Source: Cranoglanis bouderius (lineage: Eukaryota > Chordata > Actinopteri > Siluriformes > Cranoglanididae). From it: 64,000 nt of DNA. The stretch lies in NCBI GenBank assembly GCA_023630585.1, contig CM042566.1, forward strand, positions 10,189,754 through 10,253,753, written 5' to 3'. Below the pieces are notes generated by a model. It searched no databases and had not been told where the DNA came from. It was given only the letters and a program-made list of their open reading frames with translations. Numbering within the stretch: the stretch's first letter is position 1; the number at the start of each line of letters is the position of its first letter. Below, one piece after another: positions 45,061 through 56,572 of the stretch. Both the position numbers and the translations under genes were made by a program.

Positions 45061-45654
45061 TAACACAGTTACGTTGTGAAGATGTAACCAGAATGAACCA
45101 TATTCGTCGCAATGAGGTACCAAATAACGTTCCACCCACGTAACCTTGTGATTCCCGTATTTGCCGTGGCGACATTGTAGCTTATATATTATATAGCTTA
45201 TTCATATAGTACAAGTGTCTCATCATCATCTTCGTCAAGTTGTTACTGCTGTAGAGCCTGTCTCTGGTCCTGCTGCTGAAAATGAAAAGTATATTTTAAT
45301 TTTACACAATTAATTACACATTAGGGTAGATACTATGCTCGTTCCTAATTACAAAAACCTAAAAGCAAAAATCTAAATTACTTCTGTATTGCGACGTACT
45401 TACAAAAACTGCAGGCCGGGACTTGCTTTTATCCATCGGTTGTTGATTGGATCATAGAAAGTGGCTGTGTTTTCAAACACACATTTTATGACAGGGTGCT
45501 GGAGGAGAGGGATTGAACCAGCCCTCGCACCAACATACACGTCATCAGAGAAGAGTCTTTGCGAGGGGGTGGGTAGGGGGTTAATGTTTTTATTTAAAGA
45601 TACAACATAAAACAAAGGCAACCTGAGTAAACACACACTACAATTCTTTTTATT
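45061..45654. other. No gene recognised
   Basis: Spacer between the AGCTGGT repeat and a Tc1 fragment. No frame with a domain. Confidence 0.45.
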
Positions 45655-45990
45655 ATTATTTTTATTGAAGCAAAAAAAGTTATCCAACACCTATCACCAG
45701 TGTGAAAACTTTAAATCTGGTTGTGCCACCTTTAGCAGCAATAACTGCAACCTAACGCTTCTGATAACAGTCTTTCACTTACTTCTAGGACTAGGATTTA
45801 CTCCTATGCTTTGGATCATTGTCTTGCTGCATAATCCAGTTGCACATGAGTTTCAACTTACGGACTGAAGACCGGACATTCTCCTTTAGGATTTTCTGCT
45901 AGAGAGCAGAATTCATGGTTCCCTCAATTAGTGCAAGTTGCCCAAGTCCTGTAGCAGCAAACATCCCTACACCAAAGCATCCCTACACTG
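45655..45990 (-). mobile_element. Tc1-type fragment (family 7)
   Basis: TGTGCCACCTTTAGCAGCAA, TGGATCATTGTCTTGCTGCA and AAAGCATCCCTACAC are the complement of Tc1-type transposase tail and catalytic-region sequence seen in many fish elements. It is a short, non-coding relic. Confidence 0.5.
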
Positions 45991-46072
45991 AGTAGAGGGG
46001 CGGTCCTTGGCACTTTCACGGCAGGAAGTCAGGAAGCTTCGCAGGAACCAGCTCACATATATGTTGATTGCA

Positions 46073-46230
46073 GAGAACTCCCACAGATGTTGACTGAAGA
46101 GAACTCCTTGCTGTAGGTGGATGGATGAGAACTCTTGCAGATGTTACTTGATGAGAACTCCCAGAAGTTGGTGATTGGGGAGGACTCTTTGAAGGTGTTG
46201 GTTGAAGAGAACTCCTTGTATCCATGGTGT
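46073..46230 (-). repeat. 27-bp minisatellite, about 6 units
   Basis: GAGAACTC recurs at 46073, 46099, 46127, 46153, about 46180 (GAGGACTC) and 46207 (steps 26, 28, 26, 27, 27). On the minus strand it reads as a nine-residue Ser/Thr/Pro/Gln-rich repeat (SSLQPTPSK, SPPQSPTSG). There is no evidence that it is translated. Confidence 0.85.
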
Positions 46231-46438
46231 CCAAGGGTTTTAATTCTTCCTAGCTGGGTGGAGCCCAAAGGCTTTTGCTCCAATCAGCATGAAGTTAAGG
46301 CAAGGGGTAGCTATGTTCTCCGCCCATGACTTTGCTCAGTCCACTGTCTTTGTGGCACCATCCAAACATCCCAGTTCACCACAAAACTCTATGCCTGTGA
46401 GCCCTCTAGATCTGCTCCTTTACCTAAGAAATAACTAT

Positions 46439-47412
46439 TCACAAAAGAGACTCTTCAGCTGCATTCTGGACTAACTGGAGCTTGTTTATGCACCTACTGG
46501 AACAACCAGACTGTAAGGCATTACAATAATCCAACCTAGAGGTAACAAAAGCATGAAGTAATTTTTCTGCACTGTGTAGTGACATTATATTTCTTATCTT
46601 AGCAATATTTCTGAGATGAATGAAGGCTATCCTAGTAATACTATCTACATCAACTTTAAATGAAAGACTGGAGTCAATAATCACACCAAGGTCTTTTACT
46701 GCTGCACATGATGAAACAGAAAGGCCATCCCGAGTTACTATTTAATCAGAAAGCTTACTTCTAGATGCATGTGGTCCTAGTACAAGTACTTATTTCTTAT
46801 CAAGGGAAGGAAGTCAATAACCATCCAGTGTCTAAGGTCTTTTACACATTCATTAACTTTATTAACCTGGTGTCTGTCATCTGGCTCTGCTGAAACATAC
46901 AATTGTGTGTCATCAGCATAACAGTGTAAACTATTTCCATTTTTATGAATAATTTTTCCCAGAGGTAGCATATATAAAGAAAAGAGAAGTGGGCCTAAAA
47001 CAGAACTTTGCTGACCACCAAACTTTACCTCAGTATGCATAGAGAAGTCATTATTTACATGCACGAACTGGTATCGATCAGTCAAATAAGATCTGAGCCA
47101 GGAGAGGGCTGTTCTCTTAATGCCAACAACATTTTCTAGTCTATCAAGGTGAGTAGTATGATCAGTGGTATCAAAAGCTGCACTTAGGTCAAGCAACACA
47201 AGCATGGAGACACAACCCTGATCAGATGCCAGTAGCAGATAATTTACCACTTTAACCAGCATGGTCTCTGTGCTGTGATGAGGCCAAAATCCTGACTGAT
47301 ACATTTCATAAATGTTATTCCTATGTAGGCATGAGCATAGCTGCCGTGCTACAACATTTTCTAAAATCTTGGAGATAAAGGGGAGATTTGATATTGGCCT
47401 ATAGTTGGACAA
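46439..47412 (-). pseudogene. L2-type reverse transcriptase
   Basis: SNYRPISNLPFISKILENVV, HHSTETMLVKV, motif A VLLDLSAAFDTTDH, then WLRSYLTDRYQFV. Motif B is GGQQSSVLGPLLF, in which the usual VPQGS is damaged. Motif C is CYADDTQLY. A shifted frame gives SLSFKVDVDSI, HLRNIAKIRNIMS and LDYCNALQSGC. The end of the frame at 46439 lacks the C-terminus. Confidence 0.88.
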
Positions 47413-47559
47413 CTGACACAGGTCGAGGTCAGGTTTTTTAATCAGAGGTTTGATAACTGCTAGTTTAAATGATTTAGGTACCTAGCATTTAGGTACATGA
47501 TCTAGCAGCACTAAGAGATTTTCTATAGTTCAGAAGGCTCTACTTCCGTGCAGTTTGAA

Positions 47560-48133
47560 ATACTACCAATTTGGTTTGACGCCATTTCCATTCTAATATT
47601 TGAGTGGTCTGTTTAAAGTGTATGTATGATCATTATACTGGGGTGCTAGCTTTTTAGCTCTAATTATTTTTCTTTTAAGTGGAGATACCTTATTTAGCAT
47701 GTAGCAGAATGTTGACTTGAGATTATTGATAAAATTCTCCTAGATTATCATTATAAATGAGTGCAACACCTCCTCTTCTGCCAGCTATATGGGGCTGATC
47801 TATATAACTATATCCAGGAGGACTAGCTTCATTTAATGTTACATACTCATTTGGTTTAATCCACATTTCTGTTGTGGATTAAACCATTTCTTTACATAAC
47901 TCCTGATCAATAATGGTTTCATTAAAAATAAGTTATTTAGATGTAAGAGATCTAACATTTAACAGTATTAGTTTCAGATTAAAGGTGCTGGCTGTGCATT
48001 CAGTATGATATAATTTTATGTTAATTAGGTTACTAAAACAAACAAAAAAAAATGTTCTGAATATTTCTACACTTTTGTTTAGCTTGGGGAACAGACAGTC
48101 TTGATATTTTGGAACCTGAGTGACAACTAGCAA
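47560..48133 (-). pseudogene. L2 endonuclease remnant
   Basis: The minus frame at 48133 ends LKLILLNVRSLTSK, the start of the AP endonuclease of L2. Below it a GGVALIY-like stretch can be traced with stops, then nothing until the RT. Most of the domain is lost. Confidence 0.6.
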
Positions 48134-48189
48134 ATGGTTGGTTTAGCCTGCTTTTCTGCTCCCTGGCCTTGGCTCTAGATTGTCACTGA

Positions 48190-48948
48190 CTAACTAGGCC
48201 TTTTCTGAGACTATGTGCTATGCTGCAAGAAATTAGAGCAGCACCTTCCTGAGTGGGATAGATACCAGCCTTGCCCTCAAAACTACTCCAATTATCTATA
48301 AAGCCCACATTGTTTTCGGAGCACCATCTGGACATCCAGCAGTTCAGCTACTATAACCTGCTGTAAGCTACTTCGCCATGCCATATTGGGATGGGGCCAG
48401 AGCATATTACTGCATCAGATATCACCTTCGCTAATATACAAACCTCTACAATGTTACTCTTAGTAATCTCTGACAGACGAAGGCTTATATCATTAGCTCC
48501 TACATGAAAAACTATCTTTGAAAAACTGTGCTTGCCTAAGACCCTAATATTTCCTGCTATGTCTGCCACCCTGGCTGTTGGTGCCCCTAAAGGTCTAGCT
48601 CATTTCACATGCCTTAAGATAGAGTCTCCTATAACAGAGCTCTTTCAGGTTTCTCAGTGGATGCTTCACTGAAGAGAGCAAACCTGTTGGATATGTGAAG
48701 CAGAGAGAATGCTCCCATGGGCATTCCTTAGCATTAGCTTTGGCTTTGCAATTATGCTGCAGAGTCATCACCTTTCACCCCACTGTGAGGGCTCTAAAGC
48801 CAGAGTTGGGGGATTGCTATCTCTGCCTAAGGCATCCAGACTTTCCACTACAGAAACGATGCTGCTCTCACTCTCATTAACCCTCTCTAGACTCTGGATG
48901 TGCACCTCTAATGCTGCAATTTTCTGTGTCAGAGAGCTAATTAATATA
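48190..48948 (-). pseudogene. LINE ORF1: coiled coil plus dead SGNH esterase
   Basis: At 48948-48800 the frame reads SSLTQKIAALEVHIQSLERV, a coiled coil. At 48570-48351 comes KIVFHVGANDISLRLSEITK (SGNH block III, V-G-A-N-D) and SGPIPIW. At about 48300-48190 it reads NVGFIDNWSSFEGKAGIYP, where this ORF1 type usually has a D-G-I-H; A and Y replace both catalytic residues. ORF1 esterases bind RNA or membranes in the LINE particle. Stops and a shift finish it. Confidence 0.78.
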
Positions 48949-50099
48949 CAGTACTGTGCAAATGTTTTAGGCAGGTGTGAAAAAATGCTGTAAAGTAAGA
49001 ATGCTTTAAAAAATAGACATGATAATAGTTTATATTTATCAATTAACAAAAGTCAAAGTGAGTGAACAGAAGGAAAATCTACATCAAATCAATATTTGCT
49101 ATTTGGTGTGACCACCCAAAACAGAATCAATCAGCAACATTCTTCTAGATATACTTGCACACAGTTTTTGAAGGATCTCGGCAGGTAGGTTGGCTAAAAC
49201 ATCTTGGATAACTAACCACAGTTCTTCTGTGGATTTAGGCAGCCTCAGTGCTTCTCTCTGTTCATGTAAGACAGAGTCAGACAGACTCACTGATGTTGAG
49301 ATCAGGGCTCTGTGGGGGCCATACTATCACTTCCAGGACTCCTTATTCTTCTTTATGCTGAAGATAGTTCTTAATGACTTTCACTGTATGCTTCTGCTAC
49401 AGCCAAATATGTCACATTTTGACTCATCAGTTCAGAGCATCTTCTGCCATTTTTTCTGCACCCCAGTTCCTGTATTTTCGTGCATAGTTCAGTCGCTTGG
49501 CCCTGTTTCCACGTCAGAGGTATGGCTTTTTGGCCACAAGTCTTCCATGAAGGCCACTTCTGACCAGACTTCTCCAGACAGTAGATGGGTGTACCAGGGT
49601 CCCACTGGTTTCTGCCAGGTCTGAGCTGATGGCACTGCTGGATATCTTCCGATGGTGAAGGGAAGTAAGATTGATGTGTCTTTCATCTGCTTCAATAAGT
49701 TTACTTGGCTGACCACTCCATCTACGGTCCTCAGTGTTGCCTGTTTCTTTGTGCTTCTCCAAAAGGGCTTGGACAGCACATCTGGAAACTGCTGTCTGCC
49801 TTGAAATTTCTGCCTGGGAGAGACCTTGCTGATGCAGTATAACTACCTTCTGTCTTGTTGCTGTGCTCAGTCTTGCCATGGTGTATGTCTTTTGACAGTA
49901 AACTGTCTTCAGGAGCCTCACCTTGTTAGCCGAGTTTGGCTGTTCCTCACCCAGTTTTATTCCTCATACACAGCTGTTTCTGTTTCAGTTAATGATTGTG
50001 TTTCAACCTACATATTGAACTGATGATCATTAGCACCTGTTTGGTATAAATCTAGAATGGGATGTTTGAAAAGGTGTCCAAAAACTTTTGGCCATATAG
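48949..50099 (-). mobile_element. Tc1/mariner element (family 6), mosaic ends
   Basis: The left end, after TA, is CAGTACTGTGCAAATGTTTT. The right end reads AAAACTTTTGGCCATATAGT, a different Tc1 terminal repeat. The coding region reads on the minus strand. The left end abuts the ORF1 of the L2-type LINE. It is likely a fusion of two Tc1 families or a copy whose right end was replaced. Confidence 0.75.
49099..49879 (-). pseudogene. Tc1 transposase (family 6)
   Basis: Starts MARLSTATRQKVVILHQQGL with helix-turn-helix (SQAEISRQTAVSRCAVQALL), GRLVAKKPYL, and a frame that loses the catalytic core. Further fragments match the leader-like complement only. The DDE motifs are not visible, so it is inactive. 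Confidence 0.8.
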
Positions 50100-50357
50100 T
50101 GTGCATTACCTGTGATAACTGGTTTAGGTCTTTTTGTCTATGATTAAATCAGGTATTCTAATCCATTGATTGCACCAATGTCACACGGGTTTTGCTAAAT
50201 GTAATTATGCAGTCATATCAATACATATAACAAATAAATCTTCTAACATAACTTTATTCAGTCTGGAAAGTGTCATAACACAATTTGACATCAAAATTTG
50301 TTGTTTCACTATCCAAATAAAAAAAATATGTCTTTATAAAGCATGAGAGCACATGTA

Positions 50358-51750
50358 CAACCCCAATTCCAAAAAAGTTGGGACGCTGTGTAAAATGTAA
50401 ATACAAACAGAATGCAATGATTTGCAAATCTCATAAACCCACATGTTATTCACAATAGAACATAGAAAACATATCAAATGTTTAAACTGTGTAAATGTAC
50501 CTTTTTAAGAAAAAAATAAGGTACTTTTGAATTTGATGGCCGCAACACGTCTCAGAAAAGTTGAGACAGGGGCAACAAAAGGCTGGAAAAGTAAGTGTTA
50601 CTAAAAAGAAACAGCTGGAGGTTAATTGGCAATAGGTCAGTGACATGACTGGGCACAAAAAGAGTATCTTAGAGAGACCTTTCAGAAGTAAATATGGGCA
50701 GAGGTTCACCAATCTGCAAAAAACTGCATCTACAATTTTTGGAACAATTTCAGAATAATGTTCCTCAACATAAAATTGCGATCTCTCATCATTTAAAGTA
50801 CATAATATCATCAACAGATTCTGCGAATCTGGAGAAATCTCAGTGTGCAAGGGATAAGGGTGAAAATCAACATTGCATGCCTGTGATCTTCGGGTCCTCA
50901 GGTGGCACTGCATTAAAAACAGGCATGATTCTGTAATGGAAATCACTGCATAGGCTCAGAAACACCTCTAGTACTCATTGTCTGTGAACACAGTTCGCTG
51001 TGCCATCCACAAATGCTGATTAAAGATCTATCATGCAAAGAAGAAGCCATATGTGAACATGATCCAGAAATGCCGCCATCTTCTCTGGACCAAAGCTCAT
51101 TTAAAATGGACTGAGGCAAAGTGGAAAACTGTTCTGTGGTCAGACGAATTGAAATTTGAAATTCTGTTTGGAAACCATGGATGCAGCGTCCTCTAAACTA
51201 AAAAGGACTAAAGAGGAGAGGGACCATCTGGCTTTTTGTCAGTGCTCAGTTCAAAAGCCTGCATCTCTGATGGTATGGGGGTGCATTAGTGCCTATGGAA
51301 TGGGCAGTTTGCACATCTGGAAAGGCACCATCAATGCTGAAAGGTATATACAGTTTTTAGAGCAACATATGCTTCCATCCAGATTCCATCCCATCTTTAC
51401 TTCTGAGAGACTCTGCCTTTCTAAAATACTCTTTTTATACCCTATCATGTTACTGACCTGTTGCCAATTAACCTAATTAGTTGCAAAATGTTCCTCCAGC
51501 TGTTTTTAGTAACATACTTTTCCAGCCTTTTGTTGCCCCTGTCCCAACTTTTTTGAGATGTGTTAGGGCCATCAAATTCAAAATGACCTTATTTTTTCCT
51601 TCAAATGGTACATATCCTCAGTTTAAACATCTGATACATTTTCTATGTTCTATTGTGAATAACATATGGGTTTATGAGATTTGCAAATGATTGCATTCTG
51701 TTTTTATTTACATTTTACACAGCATCCAAGATTTTTTGGAATTGGGGTTG
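50358..51750 (+). mobile_element. Tc1/mariner element (CAACCCCAATTCC family), copy 1
   Basis: Terminal repeat CAACCCCAATTCCAAAAAAG on the left and its complement TTTTTGGAATTGGGGTTG on the right, flanked by TA (50356-50357 and 51751-51752). The pair TTGCAAATCTCATAAACCCA and TGGGTTTATGAGATTTGCAA forms the inner inverted repeat. It has a transposase pseudogene. Confidence 0.92.
50694..51476 (+). pseudogene. Transposase of the CAACCCCAATTCC family
   Basis: Start MGRGSPICKKLHLQFLEQFQ with a damaged helix-turn-helix region, then VQKPASLMVWGCISAYGMGS, LHIWKGTINAERYIQFLEQH MLPSR. After that, the block with the second Asp and the Glu is gone (the family's downstream sequence follows). The relative at 57771 has the same layout. 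Confidence 0.82.
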
Positions 51751-51920
51751 TAGTTATCAGGTAGCTCTATGAACACTGCCAATATTGTTGCCTATATGTT
51801 TGTTTAAAAATGAAATGGGTTATGTCAAATTGCCATACGGTTGGTTATACTCAACGCTTCTCCTGTTAGTCACTGATTTATTTGCAATCGGACTAGCAGT
51901 TATGTGCTCAACATTACAAT

Positions 51921-51922
<2 letters not shown>

Positions 51923-51968
<46 letters not shown>
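51923..51968. repeat. (GATA)n microsatellite
   Basis: About 11 GATA units. Confidence 0.95.
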
Positions 51969-51969
<1 letters not shown>

Positions 51970-51970
<1 letters not shown>

Positions 51971-53038
51971 GCAAATACATCAGTGAAGAAAGTATAGAGC
52001 GAGAAGCTCAATGTCAAATTTTTATGGGTGGGTTTATTCTGATGGGACATTAACATGTGTCCAAAAATAGTTGCTGTAAGCAAAAACATTTGGTGGTATT
52101 TGGTATGTGGGTAATTATTGTATAATAAGATTCTGTCCTGTTGTTCATCCTAAGACAGATGGGACAGGATATCATGCTGGGCTGAGGCATTGTGAAGTCT
52201 GATAGCATTGAGCAGAAAAGATCCCCAATAGCTTACTCCAGTGCCAAGGTGGAATGAGCCTGGATATCATGCCATGGCTCTGCTGCAAATGTGCTAGAAG
52301 ATTGCTTACTGATTTAAAAAGGAAAACTTGATGCAAAATGTTCAATACATCAGTACTTTGCCCAGTGCATTTTCTTAGTGTATTTGCTACCTAGTTGTTT
52401 CAAACAAAATTCCTTTGGAAATTGTGCTGGGCATAAAAAGACAATCACCCTAGACTGGCATCTAGTGAGTTTGCATCAGAAACAGGGCATGCCTGGATTA
52501 AGACCACATGAGACCCTGGGGCAATGTTAACCCCAAGGGCCCCCCTAATCCATCTTTGTACTCTATGTTATTCAAAATACTAAATTTCAGGCAAACATGC
52601 ACAGGTAGATGTATTATTAAAAATATACTGTAGGATACAGGACACCAACCAAGTTTGGATTGCTTTATTTATGCATTTAGTGATGCTGCAGAGAGCTGTA
52701 TTTGCTGTCATTGTTCACTATATCTCACTATCTAAGTTTTGAAATGCTACTACCTATGCTTCTGCATTTGTAATATGAAACTGTAAAACAGGTCTATTAA
52801 ATACAAATATGAATTCAGAGCAGCACTGTTTAAAATGTTACATTTACAAGTATTGGTTATAATAGTGCATTTAAAGCATGGACACACCATCATTTTTGTG
52901 AGCCCTTGAAGGGTGTAATAAAGCTAGTATTTTTTAAAGTATTATTAACTATACTTAAAACCAATAACCTTGGCTCTGAAATTTCAATAGGCCTATAATA
53001 TGATGGTTATAGGAACAAGGTATGACAGAAACTATTCA
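51970..53038. other. No gene recognised
   Basis: Mixed composition with no coding domain. A stretch at 52490-52560 (CATGAGACCCTGGGGCAATG) resembles the GGGGCC/CCCTGG piece near 54800, perhaps a decayed repeat. Confidence 0.45.
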
Positions 53039-53043
53039 GCTGT

Positions 53044-53879
53044 TGTTACGACCCGTGGGGTAATGGAGAGAAGCAGGATGCATTTGCTGGGGAAAGTTGT
53101 CAGTTTAATAGGAACAGTTCAAGTCATAATAAACATAAAGGACTTCATTCAACATAAATGCATCAATCAGAACGTCACCGTTATCAAAAGAAGGTAGAAG
53201 TAATCCAAATAAGAAACACAGTAATCCACAAACTGGTAGAAAATCCGGAAAACACAGGGAAATAGACACTAGGCTAGACGGTGGTCTGGAAACCACGAAC
53301 TACAAGCTAAGGAAAACTAACGCGAGGCTAGAAAGGTGGTCTGGATACCACGAGTGCCGAGCTAAGGAAAACTAACGCTAGGCTAGAAAGGTGGTCTGGA
53401 TACCACGAATGACGAGCTAAGGAAAACTAACGCTAGGCTAGAAAGGTGGTCTGGAAACCACGAGAAAAGAGCTAAAGGAAAAAAGCACACGGTTAAACAC
53501 ATCTAAGCTAAACTAATACTCAAGCTAATACTCCGCCCCGAAGCGGACACGGAGCGGCGTATTTAAACACATAACAATCACATGTCCAAATCAATGCCAG
53601 CTGAAACTCGTACTACACAGTAAACATGAACCAATGAGTAAACGGGGCAGAGACATGACACAAACCAAAACAAACGCACATGGGGAAACACAGGAGGCGG
53701 AGACATGACGTGAATGGAAACATGAGCACATGGCAGAAGTAAACAAAATGTGAGTCCATGAATGAAACGTCCATCGGAGAGTTTTTGAATGGCGCTGGAA
53801 TGCGTGCAATGGAATGCGGAAGTATGCCACTCGCTACCCCTTGCCGAGTCGCGAGCGCTAGAGAAGGGGAAACCTAACA
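53044..53879 (-). mobile_element. Solo LTR, group A, 836 bp, TSD GCTGT
   Basis: Start TGTTACGACCCG, end AAACCTAACA. GCTGT is at 53039-53043 and 53880-53884, a perfect duplication. It holds a TTTAAAT box (53560-53568 on the minus strand), two U3 GACATGACGTGAA-type modules near 53650-53710, and a four-unit 55-bp array. The ending GTTTCCCC-style U3 start matches 42212. Confidence 0.93.
53280..53499 (-). repeat. 55-bp tandem array in LTR, 4 units
   Basis: GGTGGTCTGG at 53280, 53335, 53390 and 53445, exactly 55 bp apart. Each unit has CCACGAnn-nCnAGCTAAGG and AAAACTAACGC. It lies after the promoter, in the leader. Confidence 0.92.
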
Positions 53880-53884
53880 GCTGT

Positions 53885-54308
53885 ATATATAACATCATTT
53901 TACAGAGTACAATGTGCTGTGCTGATGTTCAAAAAAGGTTAACAAAGTCATTATTACAAGTCCATATTTAACTGCCCATCAAATAAACAAGATAAAATTA
54001 TATTACTAAAATATTTTATTTGATTTTATTTTAGGGTAAAATTGGTTGAAGCAAGCTTGTGCACTAAATGAATATAACTACAAATTCATGCCATTCATGT
54101 CACACGTCTCAACTGAGCTGTACAGATCACACTAATTTTATTTAGTATATTTTCTCATCCCTCTTGAAATTAATTCCTGTCTACTGCCAACATCCTACAC
54201 ATTTTTAAATTTTTAGATGATGGACTTGCATCAGGTGCAGCAGATAGGTTGAGTGCTGTGAGATGAAACAGAGTGAATGCTAGATGAAATGAAATGTTCA
54301 GTAGCGTT

Positions 54309-54349
<41 letters not shown>

Positions 54350-55206
54350 TAAAATACTTTGCTCAGGGTGAATAAAACAAGGCAGCAAGCCGGTTTTGGC
54401 AAGGGGCCTTAAGGGGGCCTATGTGTTTTAGAGCTGCTTACCATTAGACACTCTTCTTCCTGGCCTTACAAGAGGTGAGTCGCTAACCATGACATATTCC
54501 AGGGACATGTGCATCAGGTGGCTCAGTCTCTCCTGTCCAGTAGCAGACCACAAGCAATTTTTTAAAACAAATAAAAACATTTTATCCCCTGAAGCATTGG
54601 TAATGTGAGGGGGCTATATGCACATTTGGAAAAATATTTTGCAGATTGCCTGTAATTATTTTAAAATCTCGTTATATGCAGAAAGCAGATGTCAGTATAC
54701 AGATACTACTTGATTGTTTGTTTGTGTTCCCTCTTTCTCGCACTATAATTATAATTAATAATTATAATCATGCAGCTGACATGAACAACAGCCAACCAGG
54801 GGCCTCCTCTGAGCTCAGGCCCTAGGTTTCAGCCCCACCTAGCGCCTATTATAATCTGGGTCTGGTGCAGAGACAAACAGACTTTTTTCTTGAAGGTAAA
54901 ATAAATACTTATATTTTTTGTATGAGTGACTAGCCATAATTATTATTTTGCTAGTTTATCTGCAATTGTATTAACTCAGAATTAGTAGAATCTGCTGCTA
55001 CTGCCATGTAAAAAAATATTGACTTTTATGTAGTTAAGATTGCTTGTAAATCAATACATGTGCTTACAATGTGAACAATAAGTTACCATTTCTGTACACC
55101 CAGTTCTCCAAAACATAGAGGTTATCAAACTGCATTGCTACTGAAATGGCGGGAACATCCAGTAGCTGCACAAAGAGGAATATTATCATTAAAAGGTAAG
55201 CTGATA
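53885..55206. other. No gene recognised
   Basis: AT-rich spacer with an ATT microsatellite (54310) and a GGGGCC block at about 54400. The frame at 54170-54388 is a poly-Asn artefact of that microsatellite. Confidence 0.5.
54310..54350. repeat. (ATT)n microsatellite
   Basis: About 13 ATT units. Confidence 0.95.
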
Positions 55207-55502
55207 CAGTGGGTATAGAAAAGAATCACCCCCCTTTAAAATAATCACATTTTGTTGCTTTTCAGCCTGAAATGAAGACGGACACAGTTTTTGTTTTATC
55301 CAGCTGTATTTACTCAGTGCAACTTATAACATCCAAGAGACAGATGTCAGAAAATGACTTGTACATGTCATAAGGTGTAGCTAATCACCTTCTCAGTGGC
55401 ACATAAAGCCATTTGGCTTTCAACTGTGGTCATTTTTATTAGCTCAGGATGAAAAGAGCTTTCCTGGAGGACTTTGTATGCAACTGAAGCAAACAATCAA
55501 CT

Positions 55503-56494
55503 ATGAGTGGGAAGGAACTGTCAAAAGATATCCAGGATAAAGTTGTGGACAAGCACAAGTCAGGAGATGGATACAAAAAAAATTCAAAGGCTTTATCAAT
55601 GCCTAGAAGCACAGTGAAACATATTATTAAGAAGTGGAAGGTATTTGGTACAACACAGACTCAGGACGTCGCTCCAAACTGGATGAAAGAGCCAGGAGGA
55701 AACTGGTCAGAGAGGCTACCAAGAGGCCTACAGCAACTCTGAAGCAGTTGCAAGAATTTATGACAAAGAGTGGTCATTGTGTGCATGTGACAACAATATC
55801 ACAAATTCTCCACAAATGTGGCTTGTATGAGAGGGTTGCAAGAAAAAAGCCACCCATGACTGAGCTTTGCCAAAATGCACCTTGAAGATTCTGAGGCCAC
55901 ATGGAAAAAATTGTTATGGTTAGATGAATAATTTGGCCTCAACACCAAACGATATGTCTGGCGGAAATCCAATACAACTCGCCATCCATATAACACCATT
56001 TCTACAGTAAATCATGGAGGTGGTAATATCCTGTTATGGGGGTGTTTCTCTGCAGCAGGGACTGGAGCACTTAGGATAGAAGGAAAATTGATGGGGCAAA
56101 ATACCGTCAAATTCTTGAGGAAAATCTGCTGCCCTCTGCCAGAAAGTTGTCAATGGGAAGAAGGTTTACCTTCCAACATGACAATGACCCAAAGCACACA
56201 GCAAAACTGACCATGCAGTGGTTGAAGGAGAAAAAGGTGAATGTCCTTGCATGGCCTAGTCAGAGCCCAGACTTAAACTCCATTGAAAATCTGTGGAATG
56301 ACTTGAAGACTGTAATCCACAAATGGTCACCATCAAATTTAACTGAACTTGAGCAGTTCTGTAAAGAAGAGTGGGCAAATATTGCAAAGTCTAGATGTGC
56401 AAAGTTAGTGGAGACATATCCCAACAGACTAAAGGCTGTAATTAAAAAATTAAGGCAAATTAAAGCAAGGGTGATCCTTTTTCCAACTCAGTGA
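55503..56494 (+). pseudogene. Tc1 transposase (family 2), DDE present but frameshifted
   Basis: Start MSGKELSKDIQDKVVDKHKS. Then follow helix-turn-helix (GYKKNSKALSMPRSTV), GRRSKLDERARRKLVREATK in frame 2, VHVTTISQILHKCGLYERVA, a first-Asp block LWLDE followed by a stop, and DNDPKHTAKL (second Asp) with WPSQSPDLNSIENLWNDL (Glu), ending SRCAKLVETYPNRLKAVIKK. The three catalytic residues can be seen in order. Frameshifts lie near 55660 and 55880, and more before 56147. Confidence 0.88.
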
Positions 56495-56572
56495 TTCTGT
56501 TTTTTAATTTTTTATAATTTTTTCCTGACATGTTGGTGTTATATCTTTCACTTGGATGTTATATGTTGCACT

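Larger units (their letters stand above)
46437..48948 (-). mobile_element. L2-type LINE (copy 2), internally deleted
   Basis: Going down on the minus strand: coiled coil and SGNH esterase of ORF1 (48948-48190), a short EN start (48133-47933), a degraded stretch, then RT (47412-46439). Most of EN is deleted. The 5' edge is cut at 48949, exactly where a Tc1 terminal repeat starts. No 3' tail is seen. Confidence 0.82.

Noticed and set aside
53280..53499. CRISPR-like regular array
   Set aside because: Units are 55 bp tandem repeats without unique spacers, inside an LTR, in a eukaryotic genome.
54170..54388. Poly-Asn frame
   Set aside because: Caused by the ATT microsatellite.
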